Made by a program: the position numbers and the translations under genes
Source of the DNA: Taxawa tesnikishii (nom. ined.)
Lineage: Eukaryota > Ascomycota > Dothideomycetes > Dothideales
NCBI GenBank assembly: GCA_030247885.1
Contig: JAPDRO010000005.1
Location: 124,001 to 188,000 of the forward strand
DNA: 64,000 nt
Direction: 5' to 3'
The notes under the pieces: generated by a model
What the model was told of the DNA's origin: nothing
What the model saw: only the letters and a program-made list of their open reading frames with translations
The model's database searches: none
Shown here: piece by piece, positions 22,671 to 34,005 of the stretch
Numbering within the stretch: the first letter of the stretch is position 1
Layout: each line of letters begins with the position of its first letter

Positions 22671-23555
22671 GTTTGGTGCTGTGTGTTCCCCCTTGTCCTT
22701 TTGTATTGCATCATCGAAGGAGCGACTATCAGGAAGCCATTGTAAAACGCAAGAAGAGTATGCAAAAAGCCCTTTCCGCACATCGACCCATCTCAACATC
22801 ACAGCCACTTTCCCCTCGCCCCCTTACGCACAATAACACGAGCTAACCCATCTTAGCAACCGATCGCTCCTCCCGCCCGCACCGTTATCGGGCGCAAACC
22901 ACCGTCACAGTAACCGAATGGAGGAAAAAAATCGAAACCCAACCCCATTCACAGCCGTTTCCGCAGGGTGGAAAGAAAGGCGCGGTTGAGCGGAACGCGG
23001 CTTCGCTGTCTGTCGGTTGGGGGACCGCTTTGTGCTTTCGCCCTGAGCAGAGAGATCCACGGCTCATGTTTTCACGACGCCGCAATCGCTACAGACGAGA
23101 AACAAAGCGAGACCAGGTTGGATATGGAGGAAAACGGGTTGTATATGTTCCTCAAAATCCCCGCTAGGGACGGGGGATGGGTGAGGGCGGAAAAAGCAAT
23201 GGGCGAAGCGCTTTCTGCCGTGAACAAGACTACGCGCGACGACCGAGGATTGTGGGGAAAATTTGCTCGTCAGAGGAGGGAGACTATGGAGGGCGGGAGT
23301 TCCATGGACTACCGATGCCGATACGAGACGTTTACGGGTTAGTGAAAGTAGGAAATGGCATATGGCAGCGATAGAAGATGTAGGAAAATGTGCCATATCC
23401 GAATCCCCACAGAAAAAGATCCCATCAACTTTAACATTTAGAAAAAAACCCATCACACTCGACCACTTCCCCTTCCTTCCCTTCCGTCCCTCCGTTTCGC
23501 CCCCATCCTTCCGTCCCTTCATCTGCCCCCTCTCATTCTCGATCTTCGGCCCCCT
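22655..23555. other. Intergenic region, convergent gene ends
   Basis: About 900 bases between the DHCR24-like gene and the ammonium transporter, both ending here. It includes a CT-rich block at 23455-23580. No gene is supported. Confidence 0.45.
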
Positions 23556-25598
23556 CTACACGAACCCAGGCCCACCCTCAACAACACGGTTTGGCCCCGC
23601 GGGCGCCGCAGACGGTCCACCCGTCGGGTTCGCCCTAAGCGGGGTGAGGGGCTGATAAACCTCATTTGCAGGATAAGGGACCGCATTGCCGATGATGGCG
23701 CCCCCAAAGCCAGCTTCGGAACCCGAGCGCGGCGAGGGGATTTCTCCCTCGTCGTCACGGTCATCGGAGGAGGAGTCGTCACGGTCATCGGAGGAGGAGA
23801 CGTCAAGCGGTCGCACGTCGCGCGTCAGTTCGACGTAGTCGTACTGTCAACGGGGCATGTCAATGTCAGCTCGGCTTGCGGTAGGGAGCGAGGGGCCAAC
23901 GTTGTTGAGGGAGAGAGGCCGAATGATGTTTTTTCCGCCGAAAGGGGGCAGGGGAGGGAAAGGTTGGGGCACGATTTTTCGCCATGTGTGCAACTTACGG
24001 CAAACTCTCCAATCTCCGCGTCATCGATCCCCATAGCCTCTTCTTCCTCGCTCGCTCTTAACTTGAAGATCGGCGCAAATCTTCCGATAAAGTCGAGCGT
24101 ATATAAGATGATGACACTTCCGCCGAACGAGTACGCGCCGCCGGCGGCGGAGTCGGCCAGCTGGATGCCGAGTTGGCGGTAGTTGTGGTTGAGCCAGCCG
24201 CCTGGGATGATGGTGAAGCCGTCCAGGTGGGCTATGTAGTCACTGTTCGCGCACGCAGGTTAGTTCCAAGACGTTCAGAGCAGAGCTGAAAAGCTGGGTT
24301 CGGTGGGCTGTGGGAGTGCAGGGGAGGATAGTGCGGGGAGGAGGGTTAGAAGCATGAATTGGACCTACGCAGCAAAGAAGGCCGTCAGGATATTCCCGAT
24401 CAACCCACCCACAGCGTGGACGGCGAAGATGTCAAGCGCGTCGTCACAGCGCATGAAGTACTTGAGCTTGGTCGCGTAGTTGCAGCCCACGCCCGCCACG
24501 ACGCCGAAGACGACAGCCGCCCATGCGGGCACGTATCCAGAGCCGGGGGTGATGGCCACGAGGCCTGCGACGACACCTGAGCAGAAACCGACCGTCGACC
24601 ACTTCTTCTCGAGTCTGTAGTCGACCAGACACCAGGTGATGCCGCCGACGCAGGCTGCGAGATTTGTCACCACGGCCGCCATGACCGCACGCAGATTGGC
24701 GCTTAGTGCGCTACCAGCGTTGAAGCCGAACCACCCAACCCAGAGAAAGACGGTTCCGATGACAATGTGCGTGACGTTGTGCGGGCGGTAGTTGAGTTCG
24801 TGCGTGCCGTGACCCTTGCGGCGGCCCAGCGCGAACGAGTACGCGAGCGCAGCGCAGCCGGAAGCGACATGCACAGGCGTGCCTCCGGCGAAGTCGAGTC
24901 CGCCCAGCCTATATACCCAACCCATGGGGTTCCAAGTCCAGCATGCGATGGCGTCGTAGATGACGGTAGTCCAGACGAACATGAAGATGACGCAGGGGAG
25001 CATGCGGCCGCGCTCAGCGACGGCGCCGACCGCGAGCGCAACTGTGATGGAGGCAAACATGCCTTGATAAACTGCGTACAGCAGGTCGGGGATGCGTGGA
25101 CTGCCTACGCTGGGCTGTGCAAGGACATTTATGAAAGCGAAGTTGTCGAGTGCACCGATGTACTTTCCAGCTTGGTGGGAAAAAGCTAGTGAGTAGCCCC
25201 AGAAAAACCACTGGAAGGAAACGACACCGACAGACATTATCGAGAGCCATATCAGAGAGAGGGCTGACTTTCGACGGGCAAGACCGGAGTAGAAGAAGCT
25301 AGTTGAATTAGTCAATTGTCTGAATGCACGATGCGTTACAGAGGATGGCATACCCGACGCCTGGAATCATGAGGAGCACGAGAGCAGTGGATGTGATTAT
25401 CCATGCTACATCTCCAGACTGTTCAATCGTCAACATTGTGCTTCGTCAGCCTTGGGCATTCTTTTGTTACCTCGTAGTAGATGTTTAGGTTGTCGTTCAG
25501 CGAATTCCCACCGGTCGGACCAGAGCCGTTGTAAGGCACCAGCGGGACATAGTTGGTTGTGCTGGTATCGTAGTTCACGCCTCCCCATTTTGCGCCAT
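23556..25598 (-). CDS. Ammonium transporter (AMT/MEP/Rh family)
   Basis: Five exons: 25598-25471, 25418-25354, 25298-24369, 24242-23999, 23843-23556 (introns 52, 55, 126, 155 bases), about 551 aa. The start is ATG 25598 in a GCCGCCATGG context. The N-terminus carries the fungal Mep signature YNGSGPTGGNSLNDNLNIYY. Eleven membrane helices follow, with FFYSGLARRKSALSLIW, DFAGGTPVHVASG (first pore His) and FAVHAVGGLIGNIL (second pore His). The cytoplasmic tail is acidic and includes two copies of SSSDDRDD. The protein imports ammonium at the plasma membrane. The first exon slips at the CCCC run 25583-25586: one added base gives MAQNGGGVNYDTS and makes the total 1656 bases. Regulation by an AreA-type GATA factor is plausible from the upstream motifs. 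Confidence 0.93.
23749..23798 (-). repeat. Two-copy 24-bp tandem repeat in the ammonium transporter tail
   Basis: The unit GTCGTCACGGTCATCGGAGG plus four further bases is repeated twice head-to-tail on the plus strand. On the coding strand it gives the duplicated peptide SSSDDRDD in the acidic C-terminal tail. Confidence 0.85.
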
Positions 25599-25696
25599 GG
25601 CGGCTTGAGCCTGTCGTTGGCCTGCTGAGGCGAAGTCGCTGTAAGAAAACTGAACTGATCGCGGTAGAATGGAGGCAGGTGTACCGTAAAGGCCTC

Positions 25697-25852
25697 TGAT
25701 AAGATGGCAGTGGAAGATTCCTCAGCTGCGAAGGGAAAGGTGGTTCGGATGGCAGATAAGATCCAGCGGTGGAAAGCTACCACTTGACGAATACACAAAA
25801 AGGAGGCGCTTAATGGAGAGCGGCTTCGAATAGAAGTATGGATGATTTATCA
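25697..25852. promoter_or_regulatory. Cluster of three HGATAR sites upstream of the ammonium transporter
   Basis: TGATAA at 25697-25702, AGATAA at 25754-25759 and TGATAA (minus strand) at 25847-25852 lie 99-254 bases upstream of the transporter start codon. Fungal ammonium permeases are classic targets of AreA/Nit2/Gln3 GATA factors under nitrogen limitation, so these are good candidate sites. Binding is inferred from motif and context only. Confidence 0.55.
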
Positions 25853-26809
25853 GCGCATAACTCAACTTGAGCGGGTCCCCTCTCATAACATGCTTCCCAA
25901 ATAGTAAAAACAGCAAGTACTTGTGGTCTTGGCTGCGGATTTGGTGTGTTGAAGGTCAAACATTCCTTCGTTGGTGTAGCAATGTGGGTTGTTAGGGAGG
26001 AATGTATGGGTTACCAAGGGTAGCACCAACATCCTACACCACCCAAGCAGCTTGGAGTCTTTCCCAGAGACCAGCATGCAGAGAACTTGGCGCTTCTTTT
26101 CTGAGAAGCACAGGAGAGGACAGAGAAGGCCTGTAACTTTGGAACAAAGACGATGTATTGGCCCACCCGGTAGAACGGCCAGGCGGGTGCTTGCGCATCA
26201 CTTGCAGCGTCAGGAGACCTCATCCTACAACCCAGAAGATGGGTATATCAGCAGGCGTGAGGCGATATATATTGAGTGTTGGCGCTTTGTGTTTCGCTAA
26301 TGCAGTACAGAGCAGTAGAGCTCAAGTGCATGGTAGTACCGCATGGGAAGTACTGCATTTAGCGCCGCAGCCACGAGTGCTTGCGCAACACGCCAGGATG
26401 CAGAGGAAGAGCTGCCAACGAAGATAGACACGTTCAGTGGCACCGACCGTCCCAGAATGTAAGGCCTCCCACGCTGCATGTTCCCTGGCAGGTAAAGCAG
26501 AGTGCGGGGACGGAAACATGGAAAAGGTGAATCAGAGGCCTATACCACTGGAAAGGGCTCTGCATGCTCTCGGCCAAACATGGTGACCGACGCCGCTGTT
26601 ACTCGTTATATGCAGGAATCTCTTCGGCCTTCTTGCAGGGGCGTAATTTGAAGAGGATGCGGTGGTAAGAGAACGGTTCTTCAGCCGCAGCCAGACGATG
26701 CTCTGTTCAACGAGCGCGTACTCACGACTCGGGTCTCTTTTGTAGGCAAGAGAGGGAGACAAGAACACATGTGGCTCAACACTGCCTGCCTGCCTGTCCA
26801 ACATAGTGA

Positions 26810-26858
26810 AGGAGAGAAGGAGAGGAGGAGAGGAGGAGAGGAGGAGAGGAGGAGCGAT
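26810..26858. repeat. (GGAGGAGA)n purine-rich low-complexity tract
   Basis: Near-perfect GAGGAGGAGAG repetition over about 45 bases in the spacer. Confidence 0.85.
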
Positions 26859-27069
26859 GGGCAGTCGACGGGTGATGCCGGCCACGACTGAGCTGCTGCA
26901 CAGTGACGAACCCCGCAATGGCCCAAGCTCCCTGCGCGACTCGGTCGCGACTTCCACAATTCCACGTGTGTCTCTGCCTGCAACCAAGTGTAACTGTCGC
27001 ATAGCAGAAACCACTCTAGCTCAAGACCAAACACGACTCGACCACACGGTCGGAATCGCTCGCTGAACC

Positions 27070-27117
27070 GCTGCCATTGCCGCTGCCGTTGCCGCTGCCG
27101 TTGCCGCTGCCGTTGCC
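27070..27117. repeat. 12-bp tandem repeat (GCCGCTGCCGTT)
   Basis: Three to four head-to-tail copies of GCCGCTGCCGTT about 95 bases upstream of the CUS2-like start codon, probably within its 5' UTR or promoter. Confidence 0.85.
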
Positions 27118-27209
27118 AACTGCCATCGCCGCTCTGCGCACCGCCCGGGTAGCAGCGCACGCAGATATTGATCCAGCTTCCAACAGATCCGCTCCTCCAG
27201 CTGCCTGCA

Positions 27210-28835
27210 ATGGCCGAGTCGCTCGTTCCGCACCGCGGCTCACCACCGCCTGGTGATGCCCTTTCCGCCGTCCGCGTCGCCTTCCCCAAGACGAAGCCGA
27301 TTTCGGCGCCGACGTCCGCGTCTCCTTCTCCAGGCTCGAGAACAAATGGCTCCTCGAAGACGATGATGGAAGCGAGTGGGAGTGGCTTGCCACATACAAG
27401 AAATGGGTTCCATCGGTACGCCTGAACATCCTCCAAACCCAGTCCTGCAACCATACAAGGGCCGGCTTGGCTTTGGCGCAAGCTGCTGGGCTTGCGAGAG
27501 GCTGCCGTGACGCGTCACCGACACCATACGATATAGCATACTGCCAGAAAGAAGATGGATGGATTCTAACTTGAGCCTGTCCCGGCACAACAGACGGACG
27601 AGGCGCTCTTGGAGCAGCAGAGATCGGCCTACAAGATCGAGGGTGTCGACGAGAATGCCACTGCCGCTGCCAGCAACAAGAAGCGTAAGCAGGAGCAGAA
27701 GGTGAGCGCTCGACCACCCCGCGTCACGTCACCTGAGCCCTACTGACTCCCCGACAAAGGCTGCTGGAGGCAACAAGAAGGCCAAGAAAGAGCCCGCCGA
27801 ACGTGTCAACACCTCCGTCTACGTTACCGGCCTTCCCCTCGACGTCACCACCGACGAGATCTATGATGTCTTCAAGAAGTTCGGAATCATCATGGATGAC
27901 ATTGACAGTGGAAAGCCCAGAATCCGCATGTACGCCGACGACCATGGCAAGTTCAAGGGCGAGGCCCTAGTCTGTAAGTCTCGCCGTCTTATCCAGATGG
28001 CTTGACGCCCTCGGTTGATGTTCGCAGCCTACTTCAAGCCAGAGTCCATCCCGAACGCAATCAACATCCTCGACGAGACCGACTTCCGCACCGGTGGCCC
28101 TGGCGCCATGCGCGTTCAGGAGGCCGATCTCTCGTACAAGAAGCAGAAAGAAGTCCCAGCTGGCGAAGCCGGACAGCAGAACAAGAGGTCCCAGAGAGAT
28201 CGCCAGAAGATCATCGAGAAGACTCAGCAGATGAACGCGTACGTTTCCACACGAACCTCTGCTCTACGTCCGGATACTGACGACAATGCAGGAAGCTGGC
28301 TGACTGGGACGACGACGACCCGAGTGTGGTCAAGGAAACCGTCTCCAAGTGGGACAAGAATGTCACCCTGAAGCGCATGTTCACGCTGGAGGAGATCGAC
28401 GTTCGTTCCGTCCACATCCCTTCGCTCTCACATGTAATGCTAACGTCCCACCAGAAAGACCCACAAGACGTACTCGACATCAAAGAGGATGTCCGCGAGA
28501 TGGCCTCGCAATTCGGCACCGTCACAAACGTCGTCCTCTACGACCTCGAAGCCGACGGCATCGTCACCATCCGCTTCGACGATCCCGACGCCGCCAGCGC
28601 CTGCGTCGAAAACTTCAACGGCCGCTGGTTCGCCGGCCGCCGCATCGAGGCCTACATCCCTACGGGCAAGGAGCGCTTCCGGAAGTCCAAGAAGACGGAC
28701 ACTGGCGTCGAGGACGACGCCTGGGACGAAGACGATCCGAACGATGCTGAGGCCCAGCGCATCGAGCGCTTTGGCGATTGGCTCGAGGCGGATCCGTCCG
28801 AAGAGCAGGACGGCGGCCTCAATCGTCAGGGTTGA
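27210..28835 (+). CDS. CUS2: U2 snRNP assembly factor CUS2 / TAT-SF1-like RNA-binding protein
   Basis: Six exons: 27210-27415, 27594-27701, 27760-27973, 28028-28238, 28292-28400, 28455-28835 (introns 178, 58, 54, 53, 54 bases), about 409 aa. An N-terminal aromatic OCRE-like stretch (WEWLATYKKWVPS) precedes a Lys-rich linker. RRM1 follows (TSVYVTGLPLDVTTDEIY), then a basic linker and the second RRM. This second RRM is a U2AF-homology motif, with the GRWFAGR signature (Arg-x-Phe) that binds tryptophan-containing ligands in SF3b1. The tail is acidic. Cus2 and TatSF1 help U2 snRNA fold and control Prp5 in prespliceosome formation; the protein is nuclear. The frame slips in exon 1 at the CCCC run 27284-27287 (AFP to QDEADFG). 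The donor of intron 5 (GTTCGT) is slightly unusual. Confidence 0.9.
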
Positions 28836-29137
28836 CGTGTGATAGCATGGCATGGCGTTCCCAACGGTGGGCTACGGCGTTGGCGTAGGTCCTTGTGACA
28901 AGGCAAGATGGTTGTGGACCGGCGCGGATATGCCGTCTCACAGCTGCGTTTTTACATGAGCTTCGAGTGGCCAGCAAGGACTGGCCCCGGTAAATACCCA
29001 TAACGAAAGTCTGTTCTCAAAATTCGTGCATCAATTGCGACGGAATCCTTGTCTGCATACCACACAGACTTTCAAGGAAAATAGAAACAATAATATCAAA
29101 AGAAATTGAAGGCTTTTCCAAAATCGGAATATGTCGC
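28836..29137. other. Short spacer between convergent CUS2-like and PRP22 genes
   Basis: 302 bases containing both 3' ends. A-rich stretches at 29080-29110 are compatible with poly(A) signals. Nothing else is seen. Confidence 0.5.
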
Positions 29138-32100
29138 TTAACCCCAAGTGCCACCCCCACCCCTTCCCTGCCTCTTCTGCGCACTCAACCTCCACTCGTC
29201 CTCGCCCTGGAACCTATTATGCAGCGGCTGGATCCTCTCCGCGCGCTTCCTCTTACTCAACCCGCCCTCCTTGCCCGCGACCTTGAAGAAGGTCGGGGCG
29301 GCCTCGACGAGCCACTTGGGCTCGATACTGGTGACGTTGTGCATGTACTCCTTTGTGGTCTCGACGAGGCTGTGGTAGAGGACGTGCTCGGCGGGCTTAC
29401 CGAAGAGCGCGGACGAGGGGTGCATGTAGACGGGGTGCCCTCGACGAGGGTCTTGTAGCCCTCGTGGGGGTCCTTGCGGGCGGCGTTGCGGAAGAAGCCG
29501 CTGCAGAGGGCCTGGCGCACGCGGGTCGTGTCGCGGCCGCAGCTGAGCACGCGCAGCCGGTGGCGGTCGAGGATCTGGACGAGCTGCTTGCGCACGTCCT
29601 CTGCGCGGCGCATGCTGCGCGGCTGGATGAAGTTCTCGTAGCACCACGGGTCGCTCATCCGGCTCTGCTTCCACGCGTTGTACACGTTGAGGAGCGTCAG
29701 GTGGTCGCCGGCCGGGTCGTGGAACTTGGCTTTCTTTTGGTCCGCTTGTTGCTGCTTGTCCTTGGGCCGGTGGAAGACGGTCTGCGTGGCCGAGATCATG
29801 GCCACGATGGAGAGGAGCTCGTCCGAGCAGCCGAGGTCGACGGACATGATTAGCGACTTGGCGAGCGCGGGCTCCATGGGGAAGTCGGCCATGCGCCGCC
29901 CGAGGCGCGTGAGCAGGCCTTCGTCGTCGAGCGCGGAGAGTTGGTACAGCTCTTCCAGGGCCGTGAGCATGGTGTTGGTGGGCGGAGGATCCATGAAATC
30001 GAAGTGCAGCAGATCGTTGATGCCCATGGCCTTCAGCATCAGAATGGTGTTGGCCAGGTTCTGCCGCTGGATTTCGGGGATTGTCGTGGGCAGCATCTCG
30101 GACTGGTACGCTGCCTCGGTGTACAGACGGAAGCACTTTCCAGGCCCCGTTCTCCCAGCACGTCCGGATCGCTGCTTGGCCTGCGCCTGCGAGATTGGCG
30201 TGACCTGAAGCCTGTCCATGCCGAGTTTTGCATCATATGCGGTCTGTTTGACGAAGCCAGGGTCGACCACATAGTAGATTCCGTCAATGGTGATGGAAGT
30301 TTCCGCGATATTGGTAGCGATGACGACCTTTCTGCTGCCCACTGGTGCGGGCTCGAAGATTTTGCTTGCAATCTCACTAGGTAGCGCTCCGTAGATGGGC
30401 AGGATGATCAGCTCCGGTACACTTGGACCAAGAGCTTTCATCCTTTCAAAAGGATTTCGCAGCTGGTATCGATCTCTTCCTTGCCTGTCAAGAAAAGCAG
30501 GATGTCTCCAGGAGGTTCGGTGAGGTGAATCTGCATGACGGTAGTAAGGGCTGCATCGAGATAATCCGACTCCGGCTCCCTCGAGTACATGATCTCAACC
30601 GGGAAGGTCCTTCCGGGAATGGTGAGAATGGGGCATTGGTTGAAATATTCGGAGAATTTGTCAGCGTCGAGAGTGGCCGACGTGACAATCAGTTTGAGAT
30701 CCGGCCGCTTCTTCAGCGTCTTCTTGAGTAATCCAAACAAGACATCGGTGGCGATAGTACGCTCGTGTGCTTCGTCGAGCATGATGACCGAATATTTGCT
30801 GAGTGACGGATCTAGCAAGATTTCTCTCTGCATGATACCATCGGTCATGTACTTGATCTTGGTATTCGGAGACGTCTTGTCCTCGAAACGGATGGTGTAA
30901 CCGACTTCCTCACCTAGCCGGCAGCCAACCTCGTCCGATACGCGCTGTGCCACGGACATGGCTGCGACACGACGAGGCTGAGTGCATCCAATCATGCCGT
31001 TGTTTGCAAAGCCCTCTTCCGCGAGGTACTGTGTCAGCTGCGTCGTCTTTCCGGAGCCAGTGTCTCCGACCACGATCATCAGCTGGTACTGCCGAACCGC
31101 ATCGATGAACTGCTTTCGCATCTTGAATGCCGGCAAGGATTCTCTTTGCTCCTTGATCGGAAGACTTGTCCGCTTGCCGAAAGATTCGTTCTTACTCCGC
31201 GAGGCAATCTTCTTCCATTCGGGTACTTCTGTAGTCTCATTCTGACGCGCTTGGCGGAGGTCGCTCGCAAACTGTCGCTGCCCTGGTGCGACCATAGGAT
31301 CGTTCCACTGCGCCTGAAGGTCGACTTGAGAGGCTTCCTTCGCTGCCTTATCCTGAGCCTCCTGTTGTCTCAGGTCACGGCGCTCTTTGGCTAGCACGTC
31401 CCCAGCCATAGCCGCTCTGTTCATAGACCCATCAGGCGCCTTGACGACTCGGATGGGTGACAGCTCCAGCGATTGCTTTGTCTGACCTGCCAGGAACGGT
31501 GGCTCCTCTTCTCGGACCTCGATGTCAATATCTTCCTCCTCTTCAATTTCTTCACCTCTCAGAGCTGCATCATGAACTTCGTTTAATTCGGGATAATCCG
31601 ACGCCTTGATCGCGCCGGACGCAATCAGCTGCTGAATCTCCCAGCGCTCAGGCGACGTCAAGCGCTTCTTTTGCCGTTGGCGAGTATTGCCTTCAATGAC
31701 CGGGACGTTCGAGCTTAGGTTGCCGTATCTGCCGTCGGTATCTGACACTCCGTTCAGGCCCATTGCATTGGCGCCCGAAGCTGCACCGATTCTGCGACCT
31801 GGATGCAGGTCCTGCCCGGTGACCTGATCTACCTCGGCCATGGATAAACTGATGCGCTTGTCTTGAATCTTCATGACCTTGACCTTGACTTCCTGATTGC
31901 GCGACACCAAGTCGGACGGGTGATTTACTTTTCCTTCGGCCATTGCAGACACGTGCACAAGGCCGTCAACCTTGCCCCTGACATTGTGCAGATTGACAAA
32001 CACTCCGAAATCTTTCACGCCCGTAACCTTGCCGTTGTAGACTTTGTAGAGAACGGGCGACTCGTCGATCTCCGGAGTAGGGGGTCGTCTGAACCTGTCC

Positions 32101-32768
32101 TCACTTGGGCTTCTGCGCCGCCTGCGACTCTTGCGGTGGTCATCCTCGTCCCGTGAACGCCAGGTCCTAGTCCGGCCAAACTCGTCTTCAAAGACGTATT
32201 CGTCATGCTTCGGTGAGCGTGAGCGGGTCCGCGATCTGCGCCTGTGCTTCTTACTTCTTCCGGAATCAAACCCATCTTCTTCCAGTGGACTGACGCTGCG
32301 CTTGCGCGACCCGTTCGTGGCACTCTTCTTGGCCGTAGGAGCCAGTCCCTCCAGCATCGCGAACGTGTCATCCAGCGCATTCGACTTCGCGACATCCTCG
32401 CCATCCCGAGCCCCATCGTTTCCCCAAGCCAGCTCCTTGTCCGGTATAGCTAAGCCCTTGAACACCCTCGTTTTCCTATCTTGCGCCTCCTCAGCATCTT
32501 CAGCATCCGCATCGTCTTCCGCCGCTTGTGACTTGTTCCTGTATTTCGGGTGCATGGTGATGACAAGGCGATCGATACTGTCTGCCAGACTGGTCGGGAA
32601 GTCGAAGTCGGCGACCTTGGATCTGAACTCCTGGAGATTCTTGCATTTGCCATGTTGGTCTATAACGAATTCCGCGATGGTTTTGTCGGAGATGCCCATG
32701 TGATTTTGAATCTCCGAGGTCACTTTGGAGACCAGAGAGAGGAGCTCCAGCGCCTGTAGGTCCTCCAT
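29138..32768 (-). CDS. PRP22: Pre-mRNA-splicing ATP-dependent RNA helicase PRP22 (DEAH box, DHX8)
   Basis: One exon, ATG 32768 to stop 29138, about 1210 aa. The N-terminal helical region is followed by an Arg/Ser-rich linker. An S1 RNA-binding domain lies at roughly residues 240-320 ([20 protein letters not shown]), the feature that separates Prp22 from other DEAH helicases. The helicase core has [10 protein letters not shown] (motif I), TQPRRVAA (Ia), DEAHERT (II), SAT (III) and [14 protein letters not shown] (VI), then ratchet and OB-fold domains. Prp22 releases mRNA from the spliceosome after exon ligation. Two single-base losses break the frame: at the TTT run 30444-30446 (EILLK to RMKALG) and at GGGG 29432-29435 (LVEGTP to VYMHPS). 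With both restored, 3631 bases become 3633, a multiple of three. Confidence 0.95.
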
Positions 32769-33081
32769 CTTGGCTTCTGGCTTTGCGACAGCAAGGCGGT
32801 TGGATATGTGTTACGGCACAGTAGAGCAGTACAGCAAGCCCGCAAAAGATGGAGCGGAACCAGACGCCGCTCGGGATTTCCTCGGATCTTTGGCAAGGCT
32901 TCAGCTTCAGGTTCTCGTCTTCACTTCTGTTCCTTCCATACACAAGTCGTTGCACTACGAATGTCTAAATGTCAGATCAATCGACCACGGGTCAAGCTGG
33001 CTCATTGCTTTCGCTTGGAAACTGTCCATAACGACATGTCCAGTGCGTTCATGGCATTTATCTGTCTACGTCTGGCTATTG
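32769..33081. other. Spacer upstream of PRP22
   Basis: 313 bases between PRP22 and the next minus-strand gene, presumably the PRP22 promoter. No motif is recognised. Confidence 0.4.
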
Positions 33082-33639
33082 TCACTCTCTATCACGCCAG
33101 CTTCCCTGCATACTCGCCCAGCACTGGTCGACGAGTTGGAAACATGTCTGGCCAAATATGGCGGCTCCCAGAGCTGAAACCTTTTTGGCCATCTGAGCCT
33201 CGGTTTCTTCTCCCAGCATCAGGAATATCATGCCTCTTGCGGTTAGGTATGCTACCTCAGACACCTCACACCGAAGCGTCTTCAACGGCTCAATAGGGCA
33301 GCGCGACATCAGCTCTTCGCATGCTTCTTTTTCTGCCTTTGTGAAGTTGGTTTCCAAATGCTCCATCATGGCATCTTTCTTACTAGGCATGTACACATGA
33401 TACCGGTGGGTACACGTGCGGATGGCCTGGTCAACCTCTTCAGTGACCCCGCTCTGTGCAATAAATGCCGGTGTTCGCCTTGATGCCGTACAGATCTGAT
33501 GGAAGGAACGTTCAACATCGAGTTGCTCATTTCTCTGTCGACCGATAAGCTCGGCGGCGTCGTAGTCGCCGAAGGAGGAGACGGCGGAGGAGACGGCGGA
33601 GGGAACGGTGAAGCAGGAAATGAAGGAGTGTAACGACAT
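33082..33639 (-). CDS. Hypothetical protein (185 aa)
   Basis: The ATG is at 33639-33637 and the stop at 33082, giving 185 residues. The N-terminus has a mildly hydrophobic Ser/Val-rich stretch (FTVPSAVSSAVSSFGDYDA). The rest is a charged, helical-looking protein with several Cys (ICTASRR, RTCTHRYHVY, CEELMSRCP, QTCFQLVDQC). No domain is recognised. Coding status rests on length, a good ATG and composition; introns or a missing base could alter the ends. It lies between PRP22 and the SRR1-like gene on the same strand. Confidence 0.5.
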   Translation of the reverse strand: MSLHSFISCFTVPSAVSSAVSSFGDYDAAELIGRQRNEQLDVERSFHQICTASRRTPAFIAQSGVTEEVDQAIRTCTHRYHVYMPSKKDAMMEHLETNFTKAEKEACEELMSRCPIEPLKTLRCEVSEVAYLTARGMIFLMLGEETEAQMAKKVSALGAAIFGQTCFQLVDQCWASMQGSWRDRE

Positions 33640-34005
33640 GTAGCACACAGCAAGCGGTAATGCTTGCCTTTGACTCCTAACGGTCCTCAAGCGCGTCTTG
33701 CGAAGACCTTACTTGGGCACTCTTCATCATCTCGGGGCAAGGTTGTTGTATTGTAATAATCGCTACTCGAGTTATACAACAGACTGTTGGGAACCCTGTC
33801 ACAGGTCTATGTTATGGGCAAGTACGTACGCTGGACGAGACAGGTAATGATTAACGATTGATTTTGGTTCTTCTGAAACGAGCATGTGCACTAGCCGACG
33901 ACTCTTCCGTGCTATTCTTTGACAGTAACCACGGTCTGACGAGTCCTATGAGGAGAAAGCACTGCCCGTCAGACGAAGGTATCAAGATGGTCATCCCAGC
34001 GGCCC
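33640..34005. other. Spacer between hypothetical and SRR1-like genes
   Basis: 366 bases with no recognisable gene or repeat. Confidence 0.4.

Larger units (their letters stand above)
25853..27209. other. Intergenic region between divergent AMT and CUS2-like genes
   Basis: The rest of the 1.6 kb divergent spacer. It contains a purine-rich block of AGGAGG-type units at 26810-26858 and a 12-base (GCCGCTGCCGTT) tandem repeat at 27070-27117. No gene is supported; overlapping open frames here arise from these repeats. Confidence 0.45.

Noticed and set aside
30039-30384. Open frames on both strands within PRP22
   Set aside because: They are shadows of the helicase coding sequence in other frames.
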